DNA of 64,000 nucleotides from Bradyrhizobium xenonodulans (GTDB taxonomy: Bacteria; Pseudomonadota; Alphaproteobacteria; Rhizobiales; Xanthobacteraceae). Below, in pieces: positions 47,737-59,169 of the stretch. The position numbers and the translations under genes are program-made. Position 1 is the first letter of the stretch, and each line of letters opens with the position of its first letter. The notes below the pieces were generated by a model. The model made no database searches and was not told where the DNA came from. It was given only the letters and a program-made list of their open reading frames with translations. The stretch covers positions 3,874,501-3,938,500 of the forward strand of contig NZ_CP089391.1 in the NCBI RefSeq assembly GCF_027594865.1, in the 5' to 3' direction.

Positions 47737-48912
47737 TCAGGCCGCTTTCGCAGGCGAGCTGACCGCAGGCTTGGCCGGCGGCTTCAGCGGCTTGTCCTGC
47801 TTCTTCGACCAGGAAATGTAATAGGCCACAGTCGTCATGATCGCGATGCCGGCGATGCTGACGAATATCTGCGCGAACAGCGAGCCCGAGCTCATCGACA
47901 GCTCGAAATGGCCGACGAAGGACAGGAACACGCCGACGCAGAACACGGCGAGCGATTGCTGGCCGCACACGATCAACGGGTCGAACACCTTCCACTCCAG
48001 GCCCGGCCATTCCTTCGGCACGAAGCGGATCACCATGATCACGATCACGACGAAGTGGAGGAAACGGTAAGGCGCAAGATTGGTCTTGTCGTTGGGGTTG
48101 AAGGCCGAGAACAGCCATTCCGGGAACATGCCGCCGAGGGTCGGGAAGCGGCCGGCCATGGTCATGACCAGCGCGAAGGCGAGGTAGCCAAGGCAGAACC
48201 AAAGCGTAATGGGCGAATTGATCAGCGTCATCGAGCGCCGCGCCCCGCCCATCGCACACCAGGCGCCGAACACGAACAGCACCTGCCAGGCATACGGGTT
48301 GAAATACCACTGGCCGGCCGGATAGGCGTTCAGGTTAAGGCCGTAATGGCGTGCGGCGAGCCACAACACGATCGACAGCACCATCGTCAAATCGGGCTTG
48401 CGTAGCATGAACCACAGCACCGGTGGAAACAGGCCCATCAGCACGATGTAGAGCGGCAGCACGTCGAGATTGAGCGGCTTGAAGCGCAGGAACAGGCCTT
48501 GGCGCAGCGTCTCCGTGGCGTTGTCGACGAGGCCGGCGACGTTGAACTCGTTGATCATCTCGGAATCGCCGAAGCGCAGCGCGAGATAGCTGATCGAGGC
48601 GATGTAGATCACGAACAGGATGATGTGGGCGACGTAGAGCTGCCAGACCCGTTTGGTGAGACGGGTGGCGCCGACGATGAAGCCGCGCTCCAGCATCATC
48701 CGCGCATAGACGAACGAGGCGGTGTAGCCGGAGATGAAGACGAACAGGTCGGCGGCGTCGGAAAAGCCGTAATTGCGGGTCGTGATCCAGTTCACGACGT
48801 TGTCGGGGATATGGTCGAGGAAGATCGCCCAGTTGGCGACGCCGCGAAACAGGTCGAGCCTGAGGTCGCGGCCTTTGTCGGGGAGCGTTGCGCTGACGTT
48901 CAGGAAGGCCAT
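47737..48912 (-). CDS. OpgC-domain membrane acyltransferase-like protein
   Basis: The start at ATG 48912 gives 391 residues with about 10 transmembrane helices. The start RDLRLDLFRGVANWAIFLDHIPDNVVNW and SGYTASFVYARMM mark an OpgC/acyltransferase-3-like protein (DLFRG...HIP, SG..A). OpgC adds succinyl groups to periplasmic glucans in osmoregulation; other members modify surface polysaccharides. The C-terminus is a Lys/Pro/Ala-rich tail. No other glucan genes are adjacent. Confidence 0.85.
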   Translation of the reverse strand: MAFLNVSATLPDKGRDLRLDLFRGVANWAIFLDHIPDNVVNWITTRNYGFSDAADLFVFISGYTASFVYARMMLERGFIVGATRLTKRVWQLYVAHIILFVIYIASISYLALRFGDSEMINEFNVAGLVDNATETLRQGLFLRFKPLNLDVLPLYIVLMGLFPPVLWFMLRKPDLTMVLSIVLWLAARHYGLNLNAYPAGQWYFNPYAWQVLFVFGAWCAMGGARRSMTLINSPITLWFCLGYLAFALVMTMAGRFPTLGGMFPEWLFSAFNPNDKTNLAPYRFLHFVVIVIMVIRFVPKEWPGLEWKVFDPLIVCGQQSLAVFCVGVFLSFVGHFELSMSSGSLFAQIFVSIAGIAIMTTVAYYISWSKKQDKPLKPPAKPAVSSPAKAA

Positions 48913-49166
48913 ACGGCGGGAGCTTTCGAAGAGGGCAGATGCGCTTATGTCGACGAGGCAATGCCGCCGGGCGGGATCCCGGCGCGGAAGGCGGGTACGC
49001 AATTGTCACGGTGCAGCATAATGACTATACCCGGTCGGCAGGACACCCTGAGGGGCGGAATCACCGATCTGTTCCCAAAAGGTGTCTCTATACTATGCCC
49101 GCGGTTTCCACCAACTGCTACCGTGACGCATCGAAATCGAACGAAAAGACGAGGCCCGGACCGACC

Positions 49167-49472
49167 ATGACCGCACGCATTTTCAAGCCCGCCAAGAACG
49201 CGATGCAATCCGGCCGGTCCAAGACCAGGGAATGGCAGCTCGACTACGAGCCCGAGCAGCCGCGGGCGGTCGAACCGCTGATGGGCTGGACCTCGTCCGG
49301 CGACATGAAGCAGCAGATCACCTTGCGCTTCCACTCCAAGGAAGAGGCCGTCGCTTATTGCGAGCGCAAGGGCATCGCCTATCAGGTGATCGAGCCCCAG
49401 GATTCGATCCGCCGGCCGGCCGCCTATGCGGACAATTTCTCGTTCCGGCGCGGCGAGCCCTGGACGCATTGA
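49167..49472 (+). CDS. NADH-ubiquinone oxidoreductase accessory subunit (NDUFS4/ETC_C1-like)
   Basis: 101 residues beginning MTARIFKPAKNAMQSGRSKTREWQLDYEPEQPRAVEPLMGWTSSGDMKQQITLRFHSKEEAVAYCERKGIAYQVIEP. The order of features (RIFKPAK..MQSG, W.LDYEP...PLMGWTSS.D...Q..L.F..KE.A.AY) is the ETC complex I subunit family, an alphaproteobacterial homologue of mitochondrial NDUFS4. It supports assembly or stability of respiratory complex I. It stands alone, away from the nuo operon. Confidence 0.9.
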   Translation: MTARIFKPAKNAMQSGRSKTREWQLDYEPEQPRAVEPLMGWTSSGDMKQQITLRFHSKEEAVAYCERKGIAYQVIEPQDSIRRPAAYADNFSFRRGEPWTH

Positions 49473-49496
49473 GTCCAAACTGTCCCAAGGCGTTTT

Positions 49497-49570
49497 GCCC
49501 GGGCCTGTCCCGGGCATTCGTGTGTTTGCGTCCACTTGAAAGAACGTGGACGGCCGGGACGACCCCGGCC
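49497..49570. repeat. Composite palindromic repeat (three successive hairpins)
   Basis: Three adjacent inverted repeats: GCCCGGG/CCCGGGC (49497-49515), GTCCAC/GTGGAC (49530-49551) and GGCCGGG/CCCGGCC (49552-49570). It resembles a REP-type intergenic element. It lies in the gap between the NDUFS4-like gene and the Lrp-type regulator. Confidence 0.6.
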
Positions 49571-49665
49571 ATGACAGACGCGGACAGCTAGCCTCGCAAA
49601 CCCTTGGCAGCAATTCCGCCGCGTGCTTCGCTACCTCGTATGACACGACCATGACGAGGTGGGGG

Positions 49666-50160
49666 ATGGCGGGGCGTGACCAGCTCGACGGCGTCGATCT
49701 GAAGATACTGTCGGAGCTCCAGCAGGACGGGCGTATCCGCAACAACGAACTGGCGCTGCGCGTTGGCGTCTCCGCGCCGAACTGCCTGCGGCGGCTGAAA
49801 TCGCTATTTAGCCGCGGCGTGATCCGGGCGGTGCGGGCGGTCATCGACGAGCGGCTGCTTGGCTATGAGGTGGTGTCGTTCGTCTCGATCCAGCTCGGCA
49901 GCCAGGCCCAGCCGGTGCTGGAGGCGTTCGAGCGTTCGATATCGGCGATCCCGCGCATCCAGCAGTGCTGGCGGATTTCGGGCGATACCGACTATCTCCT
50001 CAAATGCGTCGCGCCGAGCGTCGAGAGCATGCGCCAGCAGCTGCTGCATTTCGCCGCGATGCCTGACGTGAAGAACGTGCGCAGCTTCCCCGTGCTGGGC
50101 GTTGCCAAGGACGTGCCGCTGCCGGTGCAGGAGGTCGCCGCGGCCGCACCGGCAGGATAG
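49666..50160 (+). CDS. Lrp/AsnC-family transcriptional regulator
   Basis: The start at ATG 49666 follows GAGGTGGGGG. It has an N-terminal winged helix (LDGVDLKILSELQQDGRIRNNELALRVGVSAPNCLRRLKSLFSRGVIR), then the RAM ligand-binding domain (VSFVSIQLGSQAQPVLEAFERSISAIPRIQQCWRISGDTDYLLKCVAPSVES). Such regulators sense amino acids. It ends just before the AraC regulator, which runs convergent. The target is unknown; leucine catabolism genes lie nearby, which may or may not be coincidence. Confidence 0.9.
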   Translation: MAGRDQLDGVDLKILSELQQDGRIRNNELALRVGVSAPNCLRRLKSLFSRGVIRAVRAVIDERLLGYEVVSFVSIQLGSQAQPVLEAFERSISAIPRIQQCWRISGDTDYLLKCVAPSVESMRQQLLHFAAMPDVKNVRSFPVLGVAKDVPLPVQEVAAAAPAG

Positions 50161-50176
50161 GAGCTGCGCGCGCACC

Positions 50177-51205
50177 TCAGCGATAGCGACCGCGAAACTC
50201 GCGTGGGCTGGCGCCGGTCCAGGTGCGGAACGCACGCGAAAAACTCTTCTCGTTGCGGAAGCCAGCGATTTCCGCGATCCGCTTGATCGGCGTGCGGCCG
50301 CGCATCAGCTCCTGCTTGGCGAGCTCGAACTTTGCTTCTTCCTTGAGGTCGCGCAAGGAGGTGGCTTCCTCGCGCAGGCGCCGGTGCATGGTGCGGGTGG
50401 AGAGCGCCAGCTCGCGCGCGACATCCTCGGCGCCGAGACTGCGTCCGCGCGCATGGCGCAGCACGCGGCGGACACGCTCGACCAGGAGCCGGTCGCGCCG
50501 ATAGGGCAGCACCGTCAACCGCAACGCGCCCTTGAGCATGCTGTCGAGATCGGCCGCGTTGCGGGTGAGCGGCAGCGACAGATAATGCTTGTCGAAGATG
50601 ATGCGGGCCTGGTCCGCATCGAAGCCGATGCTGCGGGAAAAGATCGTTGGATAGACCGAGACATGGCCCGGCTCGGAATACGGAAACTCCGCCGTGCGGA
50701 GCGCGATCCTGGAGTCGACCGCCCAGCAGGAGAACCCGAGCACGTAGCGGAGCAGGGTGACCAGGCAGAATTCGCGCAAGGGGCCGAGGTCGCGCTGCTC
50801 GCGGATGGACACGATCGCGGTCTCGTCGCCGACCTCGAGATCGAGCAGCACGTCTTCTGTCAGCAGGCGGTGATGCCGGCACCAGCGTTTTAGCGCGACT
50901 TCGAGCGTCGGGGCTGTGATCGAGGCGCGGCACAACATGCCATAGGTGCCGAAGGGCAGCCGGCGCGAGAACCAGCCGAGCGCCTCGTCGTCGAGCTCGC
51001 GCATGGCATGGCCCGCCAGCGCCTCGAACTGGGCGGCCGTGACCCGCCCGTCCGGAGAATTGACAAGGTCCGGGGTTACCTGGCCCCGGCCCAGCGCTTC
51101 GGTGGGATCGCGGCCGTATCGCTCATAGGCGGCAATCACGCCGCGGACGAAGGCGGCGGGGGTCACGGCGCGGCGCGGGATGGCGGTTGCGGCCTGAAAA
51201 GGCAT
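50177..51205 (-). CDS. AraC-family transcriptional regulator
   Basis: The start at ATG 51205 with GGAGG upstream gives 342 residues. The N-terminal 200 residues form the large ligand-binding domain of the PF12625 type (ALAGHAMRELDDEALGWFSRRLPFGTYGMLCRA...), the C-terminal 100 two helix-turn-helix motifs (EDVARELALSTRTMHRRLREEATS and IKRIAEIAGFRNEKSFSRAFRTWTGASPREFR). It is divergent from liuA across about 109 bp, so it is the likely regulator of the leucine/isovalerate operon, instead of the MerR-type LiuR of pseudomonads. Confidence 0.88.
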   Translation of the reverse strand: MPFQAATAIPRRAVTPAAFVRGVIAAYERYGRDPTEALGRGQVTPDLVNSPDGRVTAAQFEALAGHAMRELDDEALGWFSRRLPFGTYGMLCRASITAPTLEVALKRWCRHHRLLTEDVLLDLEVGDETAIVSIREQRDLGPLREFCLVTLLRYVLGFSCWAVDSRIALRTAEFPYSEPGHVSVYPTIFSRSIGFDADQARIIFDKHYLSLPLTRNAADLDSMLKGALRLTVLPYRRDRLLVERVRRVLRHARGRSLGAEDVARELALSTRTMHRRLREEATSLRDLKEEAKFELAKQELMRGRTPIKRIAEIAGFRNEKSFSRAFRTWTGASPREFRGRYR

Positions 51206-51314
51206 CGGAAATCCTCCGGGAAATCCTCGCCAAGTTTGGCGGAAAATGCAACCTTTTCGACTGCAGAAGGGCCCTGACCCCGCTAGGTTCGGAGCCAAAT
51301 AAGGAGGAATCGCC

Positions 51315-52487
51315 TTGAACATCCCGAGCATCGATTTCGATCTGGGCGAAGACATCGGCATGCTGCGCGATACGCTCCGCGCCTTCGTGGAGGCGGAGAT
51401 CGCCCCGCGGGCCGCCGAGATCGAGAAGGCCAATCTGTTCCCGGCGGACCTCTGGAAGCGCCTTGGCGACCTCGGCCTGCTCGGCATGACCGCGCCGGAG
51501 CAATATGGCGGCTCGAACATGGGCTATCTCGCCCACATCGTCGCCATGGAGGAGATTTCACGCGGCTCGGCGGCCGTGGGGCTGTCCTACGGCGCGCATT
51601 CCAACCTCTGCGTCAACCAGATCCGCCGCAACGGCAATGATGCGCAGCGGCAGCGCTATCTGCCGAAGCTGATCTCCGGCGAGTATGTCGGCGCGCTCGC
51701 GATGTCCGAGCCCGGCGCCGGCTCCGACGTGGTCTCGATGAAGCTGCGCGCCGACAAGCGCGGCGACCGCTACGTGCTCAACGGCTCGAAAATGTGGATC
51801 ACCAATGGCGGCGATGCCGACGTGCTCGTCGTCTACGCCAAGACCGATCCGGAAGCCGGCCCGCGCGGCATGACCGCGTTCCTCATCGAGAAAAGCTTCA
51901 AGGGTTTCACCCACGGCCAGCATCTCGACAAGCTCGGCATGCGCGGCTCCAACACCTATCCCTTGTTCTTCGACGAATGCGAGGTGCCGGAGGAGAACGT
52001 GCTCGGCAAGGTCGGCGAGGGCGTCAAGGTGCTGATGTCCGGCCTCGACTATGAGCGCGCGGTGCTCTCGGGTGGCCCGCTCGGGATCATGGCGGCCTGC
52101 ATGGACGCGGTGGTGCCCTACATGCACGAGCGCAAGCAGTTCGGCCAGCCGATCGGCGATTTCCAACTCATGCAGGGCAAGCTCGCCGACATGTATGCGA
52201 CCTGGCAGGCCACGCGGGCCTATGTCTATGCCGTCGGGCGGGCCTGCGACCGCGCCGATCATGCCCGCACCTTGCGCAAGGATTCCGCCGCCGCGATCCT
52301 CTATTCCGCGGAGAAGGCGACGTGGATGGCGGGCGAGGCGATCCAGGCGCTGGGCGGCGTCGGCTATACATCCGAATTTCCGGTCGGCCGCCTGTGGCGC
52401 GACGCCAAGCTCTACGAGATCGGCGCCGGCACCTCGGAAGTCCGCCGCATGCTGATCGGTCGCGAACTGATGGCCGAGACGGCTTAA
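51315..52487 (+). CDS. liuA: Isovaleryl-CoA dehydrogenase
   Basis: 390-residue acyl-CoA dehydrogenase. It has the FAD-binding elements [18 protein letters not shown] and [18 protein letters not shown]. The segment [17 protein letters not shown] carries the Glu that in isovaleryl-CoA dehydrogenases replaces the usual C-terminal catalytic Glu position, and [19 protein letters not shown] is the C-terminal signature. It oxidises isovaleryl-CoA to 3-methylcrotonyl-CoA. It is the first gene of a leucine catabolic operon (liuA-B-D-E). Confidence 0.93.
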   Translation: MNIPSIDFDLGEDIGMLRDTLRAFVEAEIAPRAAEIEKANLFPADLWKRLGDLGLLGMTAPEQYGGSNMGYLAHIVAMEEISRGSAAVGLSYGAHSNLCVNQIRRNGNDAQRQRYLPKLISGEYVGALAMSEPGAGSDVVSMKLRADKRGDRYVLNGSKMWITNGGDADVLVVYAKTDPEAGPRGMTAFLIEKSFKGFTHGQHLDKLGMRGSNTYPLFFDECEVPEENVLGKVGEGVKVLMSGLDYERAVLSGGPLGIMAACMDAVVPYMHERKQFGQPIGDFQLMQGKLADMYATWQATRAYVYAVGRACDRADHARTLRKDSAAAILYSAEKATWMAGEAIQALGGVGYTSEFPVGRLWRDAKLYEIGAGTSEVRRMLIGRELMAETA

Positions 52488-52511
52488 TACTTTCACGCAA
52501 TTGGAATCAAC

Positions 52512-54116
52512 ATGCCGCTCCATTCCAGCATCGATACGTCTTCATCGGACTTTGCGCGCAATTCGGACGCCATGCGCACCCTCGTCGCCGATCTGCGCGA
52601 AAAGCTCGCCCAGGTCGCCGGCGGCGGCGGCGAGGTCTCGCGCAACCGCCACACCGCGCGCGGCAAGATGCTGGCGCGCGAGCGCGTCGACCTGCTGGTC
52701 GATCCCGGCACCTCGTTCCTGGAGCTGTCGCCGCTTGCGGCCTATGGCCTGTATGGCGGCGATGTGCATTCGGCGAGCGTCGTGACGGGGGTGGGGCGCA
52801 TCTCGGGCCGCGAATGCATGATCGTCGCCAATGACGCCACCATCAAGGGCGGCACCTATTATCCCATGACCGTGAAGAAGCATCTGCGCGCGCAGGACGT
52901 GGCGCGGCAGAACAATCTTCCCTGCGTCTACATGGTCGATTCCGGCGGCGCGTTCCTGCCGCTGCAGGACGAGATCTTTCCGGACGAGCGGCATTTCGGC
53001 CGCATCTTCTACAACCAGGCGCAGATGTCGTCGCAGGGCATCCCGCAGATCGCGATCGTGATGGGATCTTGCACCGCCGGCGGCGCCTACGTCCCCGCGA
53101 TGTCGGACGAGAGCATCATCGTGCGCAATCAAGGCACCATCTTCCTCGGCGGTCCGCCGCTGGTGAAGGCAGCGACCGGCGAGGTTGTCAGCGCAGAAGA
53201 ACTCGGCGGCGCCGATGTGCATTCGCGGCAGTCGGGCGTGACCGATCACTACGCCCAGAACGATGCGCACGCGATCGGCATCGCCCGGCGTGTCATCGGT
53301 ACACTGAAGCCGTCGGCACGGCCGAACCTCAACATGCATCCGCCGCGCGATCCGCTGTTTGCGGCGGAGGAGATTTATGGCGTGGTGCCGGTCGACGGCC
53401 GCAAGCCCTTTGACGTCCGCGACATCATCGCGCGCGTGGTGGACGGCTCGGAGTTCGACGAGTTCAAGAAGCTTTATGGCACGACGCTGGTGTGCGGCTT
53501 CGCCCATATCTGGGGCTATCCGGTCGGCATCATCGCCAATAACGGCATTCTCTTCAGCGAGAGCTCGCTGAAGGGCGCGCATTTCATCGAGCTGTGCTGC
53601 CAGCGCGGCATTCCGCTGGTGTTCCTGCAAAACATCACCGGCTTCATGGTCGGCAAGAAGTACGAGGCCGGCGGCATCGCGCGCGACGGTGCAAAATTGG
53701 TGACGGCGGTTGCGACCGCCTCGGTGCCAAAATTCACCGTCGTGATCGGCGGCTCCTACGGCGCCGGCAATTACGGCATGTGCGGCCGCGCCTATTCGCC
53801 GCGCTTCCTCTGGATGTGGCCGAACGCGCGCATCTCGGTGATGGGCGGCGAGCAGGCCTCGATGGTGCTGAGCCAGGTCCGCCGCGACAATATCGAAGCC
53901 AAGGGCGACAGCTGGTCGAAGGAGGAAGAAGACAAGTTCCGCAAGCCGATCCGCGACCAATATGAAAGCCAGGGGCATCCCTACTACGCGACCGCGCGCC
54001 TGTGGGACGACGGCGTGATCGACCCGGCCGACACGCGCCTCGTGCTCGGGCTCGGCCTCTCGGCGGCGTCGAATGCGCCGATCGAGCCGACGAAATTCGG
54101 CCTGTTCAGGATGTGA
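52512..54116 (+). CDS. liuB: 3-methylcrotonyl-CoA carboxylase, beta (carboxyltransferase) subunit
   Basis: 534 residues of the acyl-CoA carboxyltransferase family. Motifs: [93 protein letters not shown] and [12 protein letters not shown]. These correspond to MCC beta rather than propionyl-CoA carboxylase. It transfers carboxyl from carboxybiotin to 3-methylcrotonyl-CoA. The start lies 24 bases after the liuA stop, and liuD follows after 4 bases. Confidence 0.95.
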   Translation: MPLHSSIDTSSSDFARNSDAMRTLVADLREKLAQVAGGGGEVSRNRHTARGKMLARERVDLLVDPGTSFLELSPLAAYGLYGGDVHSASVVTGVGRISGRECMIVANDATIKGGTYYPMTVKKHLRAQDVARQNNLPCVYMVDSGGAFLPLQDEIFPDERHFGRIFYNQAQMSSQGIPQIAIVMGSCTAGGAYVPAMSDESIIVRNQGTIFLGGPPLVKAATGEVVSAEELGGADVHSRQSGVTDHYAQNDAHAIGIARRVIGTLKPSARPNLNMHPPRDPLFAAEEIYGVVPVDGRKPFDVRDIIARVVDGSEFDEFKKLYGTTLVCGFAHIWGYPVGIIANNGILFSESSLKGAHFIELCCQRGIPLVFLQNITGFMVGKKYEAGGIARDGAKLVTAVATASVPKFTVVIGGSYGAGNYGMCGRAYSPRFLWMWPNARISVMGGEQASMVLSQVRRDNIEAKGDSWSKEEEDKFRKPIRDQYESQGHPYYATARLWDDGVIDPADTRLVLGLGLSAASNAPIEPTKFGLFRM

Positions 54117-54120
54117 TGCG

Positions 54121-56124
<2,004 letters not shown>

Positions 56125-56153
56125 CTTCGTGAGAATGACTTGGGGAGAGTGAG

Positions 56154-57065
56154 ATGAGCGACCCCGTCCGCATCATCGAGATGGGGCCGCGCGACGGCCT
56201 CCAGAACGAGAAAACGCCGGTCAGCGTCGAGGCCCGCATTGCTTTCATCGAGGCGCTGGTCGCGGCCGGCCTCGATACGGTCGAGGTCGGCGCCTTCGTC
56301 TCGCCCAAGGCGATCCCGCAAATGGCCAGCTCGGATGCCGTCCTGCGCGGCGTGAACCACGTGAAGGATGCCGAATTCCACGTGCTGGTGCCGAACGAGA
56401 AGGGCTACGACGCTGCACGCGCCGCCGGCGCGAAGGTCGTCTCCGTGTTCGCCGCGGCCTCCGAGGGCTTCTCCCGCGCCAACATCAACTGCACGGTTGC
56501 GGAGTCCATCGAGCGCTTCAAGCCGGTGCTGGCGCGCGCCAAGACCGATGGTGTGAAGGTACGCGGCTATATCTCCTGTGTCCTCGGCTGCCCCTTCGAC
56601 GGCGAGATCAAGCCGAAGGCGGTCGCCGATCTCGCGAGCACGCTGTGGGAGCTCGGCTGCTACGAGGTCTCGCTCGGCGACACCATCGGCGTCGGCACGC
56701 CTGCCAAGGCGAAGGAGATGCTGCGCGCGGTTGCTGCCAACATTCCCGCGGCCAAGCTCGCGATGCATTTCCACGACACCTACGGCCAGGCGCTCGCCAA
56801 TCTCTATGCCGGCCTGGAGGAAGGCGTCCGTATCATCGACGCCGCCGCCGGCGGTCTCGGCGGTTGTCCCTACGCACCCGGCGCGACCGGCAACGTCGCC
56901 ACTGAAGATGTCGTCTACATGCTCGAAGGCATGGGCATCAGCATCGGCGTCGACATGGACAAGCTGCTCGCGGCCACCAACGAGATGAGCGGCGTGCTCG
57001 GCAAGCCGCCGGTGAGCCGGGTTGCGTCCGCGCTGAACGCGAAGAAGAAGCGGGCTGCTTCGTAG
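56154..57065 (+). CDS. liuE: Hydroxymethylglutaryl-CoA lyase
   Basis: 303 residues of the HMG-CoA lyase family (TIM barrel). Motifs: EMGPRDGLQNEK (metal-binding Asp), EVGAFVSPKAIPQM, GYISCVLGCPF, HFHDTYGQALAN, and the signature GGLGGCPYAPGATGN with the catalytic Cys. It cleaves HMG-CoA into acetoacetate and acetyl-CoA, the last step of leucine degradation. The gene for the intermediate hydratase (liuC, methylglutaconyl-CoA hydratase) is not in this operon. Confidence 0.95.
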   Translation: MSDPVRIIEMGPRDGLQNEKTPVSVEARIAFIEALVAAGLDTVEVGAFVSPKAIPQMASSDAVLRGVNHVKDAEFHVLVPNEKGYDAARAAGAKVVSVFAAASEGFSRANINCTVAESIERFKPVLARAKTDGVKVRGYISCVLGCPFDGEIKPKAVADLASTLWELGCYEVSLGDTIGVGTPAKAKEMLRAVAANIPAAKLAMHFHDTYGQALANLYAGLEEGVRIIDAAAGGLGGCPYAPGATGNVATEDVVYMLEGMGISIGVDMDKLLAATNEMSGVLGKPPVSRVASALNAKKKRAAS

Positions 57066-57151
57066 GGTGGGCAAGGGCGCGCAGCGCCGTGCCCACCGTC
57101 TTTTCATGATCGAGACAGGTGGTGGGCACGCTTCGCTTTGCCCAACCTACG
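57062..57151. repeat. Palindromic repeat, copy 1
   Basis: About 90 bp: GTAGGGTGGGCAAGG... and its reverse complement end (CTTTGCCCAACCTAC) with inner arms GCGCAGCGCCGTGCCCACC and GGTGGGCACGCTTCGC. The copy at 61978-62069 is its reverse complement. It starts over the liuE stop codon. A typical intergenic REP-like element. Confidence 0.8.
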
Positions 57152-57161
57152 GGACCTGCTT

Positions 57162-58088
57162 TCAGGCCGCCTTCAGCCCGACATCCGGCAGGTGCGGCCG
57201 GTTCTTGAGCGCCTTGGCCATCATGGCCTCGACCTCGGCCTTCTCCTGCGGCAGCAGCGCCAGGCGCGGCGGGCGCGTCAGCGCGGTGCCGCGGCCCATG
57301 ATGTGCTCGCACAGCTTGATGCACTGGACGAGGTCCGGGCGGGCGTCGAGATGCAAGAGCGGCATGAACCATTCGTAGATCGGCATCGCCTCGGCCAAGC
57401 GGCCGGCCTTGGCGAGGCGAAACAGCGTCTCGCCCTCGCGCGGGAAGGCGTTCGACATGCCGGAGACCCAGCCCACGGCGCCCATGGCGACGCTCTCGAC
57501 GATGACGTCGTCGAGGCCTGCGAACAGCACGAAGCGGTCGCCGACCATGTTGCGGGTGTCGATGAAACGCCGCGTGTCGCCGGAGGAATCCTTGAAGCAG
57601 ACCACGGTCTCGACGTCGGCGAGCGAGGCCAGGATATCCGGCGTGACGTCGTTCTTGTAGATCGGCGGATTGTTGTAGAGCATCACCGGCAAATCGGTCG
57701 CGCTGGCGACGGCGCGGAAATGCGCGGCGGTCTCGTGCGGCTTGGACGAATAGACCAAAGCCGGCATCACCATCACGCCGTCGATGCCGACGCGGGCGGC
57801 TTCCTTGGCGGTCTCGACCGCGAAGGCCGTGGTGAACTCGGCGATGCCGCACAGCACGGGCACGCGGCCCGCGGCGACGGACTTGGCCGTCTCCATGATC
57901 GCGACCTTCTCCTTGCGCTCCAGCGAGGTGTTCTCGCCGACCGAGCCGCAGACGATCAGGCCGGAGACGCCGTCGCGGATCAATCCGTCCATCACCTTGG
58001 CGGTCGCATCGATATTGAGCGAGAGATCGTCGTTGAATTGCGTGGTGACGGCCGGGAAGACGCCTTCCCAGGAAACGCGGCGGGGCAT
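57162..58088 (-). CDS. DapA/dihydrodipicolinate synthase-family lyase
   Basis: 308 residues. The TIM-barrel family has the Schiff-base Lys in VVCFKDSSGD and the Tyr of YNNP (MLYNNPP), plus the GSVGENTSL segment (GxxGE substrate-binding loop). Members include 1-pyrroline-4-hydroxy-2-carboxylate deaminase, KDGDH and aldolases acting on 2-keto acids. Close linkage with a TRAP transporter and a GntR/FCD regulator suggests catabolism of an imported organic acid, amino acid or sugar acid. The substrate is not clear from sequence alone. Confidence 0.75.
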   Translation of the reverse strand: MPRRVSWEGVFPAVTTQFNDDLSLNIDATAKVMDGLIRDGVSGLIVCGSVGENTSLERKEKVAIMETAKSVAAGRVPVLCGIAEFTTAFAVETAKEAARVGIDGVMVMPALVYSSKPHETAAHFRAVASATDLPVMLYNNPPIYKNDVTPDILASLADVETVVCFKDSSGDTRRFIDTRNMVGDRFVLFAGLDDVIVESVAMGAVGWVSGMSNAFPREGETLFRLAKAGRLAEAMPIYEWFMPLLHLDARPDLVQCIKLCEHIMGRGTALTRPPRLALLPQEKAEVEAMMAKALKNRPHLPDVGLKAA

Positions 58089-58161
58089 GAGTTCACTCCA
58101 AGTGTATTGCCGGCGGGGGGCTGGGGCCGCCGGCTGTTGTAAAGGGAGATGGCGAATGGGA

Positions 58162-59145
58162 TCAGAGCGTCGCGCCGACCTTGCGCAGCTCGGCGAGAAC
58201 AGGCGCCTTGGGCAGCCAGATCTTGTCGAACTCGGCGATGACGGCCTCGGTGTCGCCGGCCGGGACCTGGCGGATCGGGATCGGCGCGTTCTTGAAGTTC
58301 TCGATCAGCGCCGGCTCGTTGGAGGCCAGCTCGTCGATCTGCGCGTCGAGCGTCGTCTTGATTGTCTTGGTGATCAGCTCGCGGTCGGCGGCCGACAGCG
58401 TCTGCCAGACCCGGCCCGAGACGACCGCGGCCATCGGCATGAAGACGGCGTTCATCTGGAGGATCACCTTCGACACCTTGTCGAAGCGCTGGTTCCAGGA
58501 GAATTCGAGATCGGCCTCGAGCCCGTCGACCTGGCCGTTGGCCATCGCGTCGAACACTTGCGGCGTCGGGATCGGCGTCGGTGCTGCGCCCAGCGAGGAA
58601 TAGAAGTCGCGATAGACCGGTGTCGGATTGATGCGCAGCTTCATGCCCTTGATGTCGGCGAGCGAATTCAGGTCCTTCGAGGAGAACACCGCGCGCATGC
58701 CGGTGATGCCCCAGCCGAGCCCGATGGTGCCGGTCTCCTGCGGCAGCACCTCGAACAGCTTGACCGCCGCCGGATGCCGCACGAATTTCGCCACCGCCGG
58801 CGTCGAGCGGACGATGTAGGGTGCGTTGATCGCAGCGATGTGCGGCACGCGCGAGCCGAGCTCGGCGGCCTGGATGAAGCCCATGTCGAGCGCACCAGAC
58901 TGGAGCTGCTGCATCATCGCGGGCTCGTTGCCGAGCTGGCCCGAGTGGAACACGGTCAGCGTCAGGCGGCCGTTGGTGGCGGCCTTGAGATCGTCGCCGA
59001 ACTTGAGCGCGGCCTTGTTCCAGGAATGGCCGTTGGGCGTGATCAGGCCGAGGCGGAATTCCTTGGCCTGGGCGAGCGCAAGCGACGGCGCAAACACCGA
59101 TGCGGCGGCACTGGCGGCGAGAAAGCGGCGGCGTGTAAGCGGCAT
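58162..59145 (-). CDS. TRAP transporter substrate-binding protein (DctP family)
   Basis: 327 residues. The N-terminus is a Tat-like or Sec signal (MPLTRRRFLAASAAASVFAPSLALA). The mature protein has the DctP layout: FRLGLITPNGHSWNKAALKFGDDLKAATNGRLTLTVFHSGQLGNEPAMMQQLQSGALDMGFI, with the conserved Arg in GMKLRINPTPVYRDFYSSLGAAPTPI (ligand carboxylate contact). It captures the ligand in the periplasm for the adjacent permease. Confidence 0.92.
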   Translation of the reverse strand: MPLTRRRFLAASAAASVFAPSLALAQAKEFRLGLITPNGHSWNKAALKFGDDLKAATNGRLTLTVFHSGQLGNEPAMMQQLQSGALDMGFIQAAELGSRVPHIAAINAPYIVRSTPAVAKFVRHPAAVKLFEVLPQETGTIGLGWGITGMRAVFSSKDLNSLADIKGMKLRINPTPVYRDFYSSLGAAPTPIPTPQVFDAMANGQVDGLEADLEFSWNQRFDKVSKVILQMNAVFMPMAAVVSGRVWQTLSAADRELITKTIKTTLDAQIDELASNEPALIENFKNAPIPIRQVPAGDTEAVIAEFDKIWLPKAPVLAELRKVGATL

Positions 59146-59169
59146 GAGCGGGCTTCCTTCTGGATGGGT

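Noticed and set aside
52542..53978. 478-codon minus-strand frame
   Set aside because: Antisense shadow of liuB.
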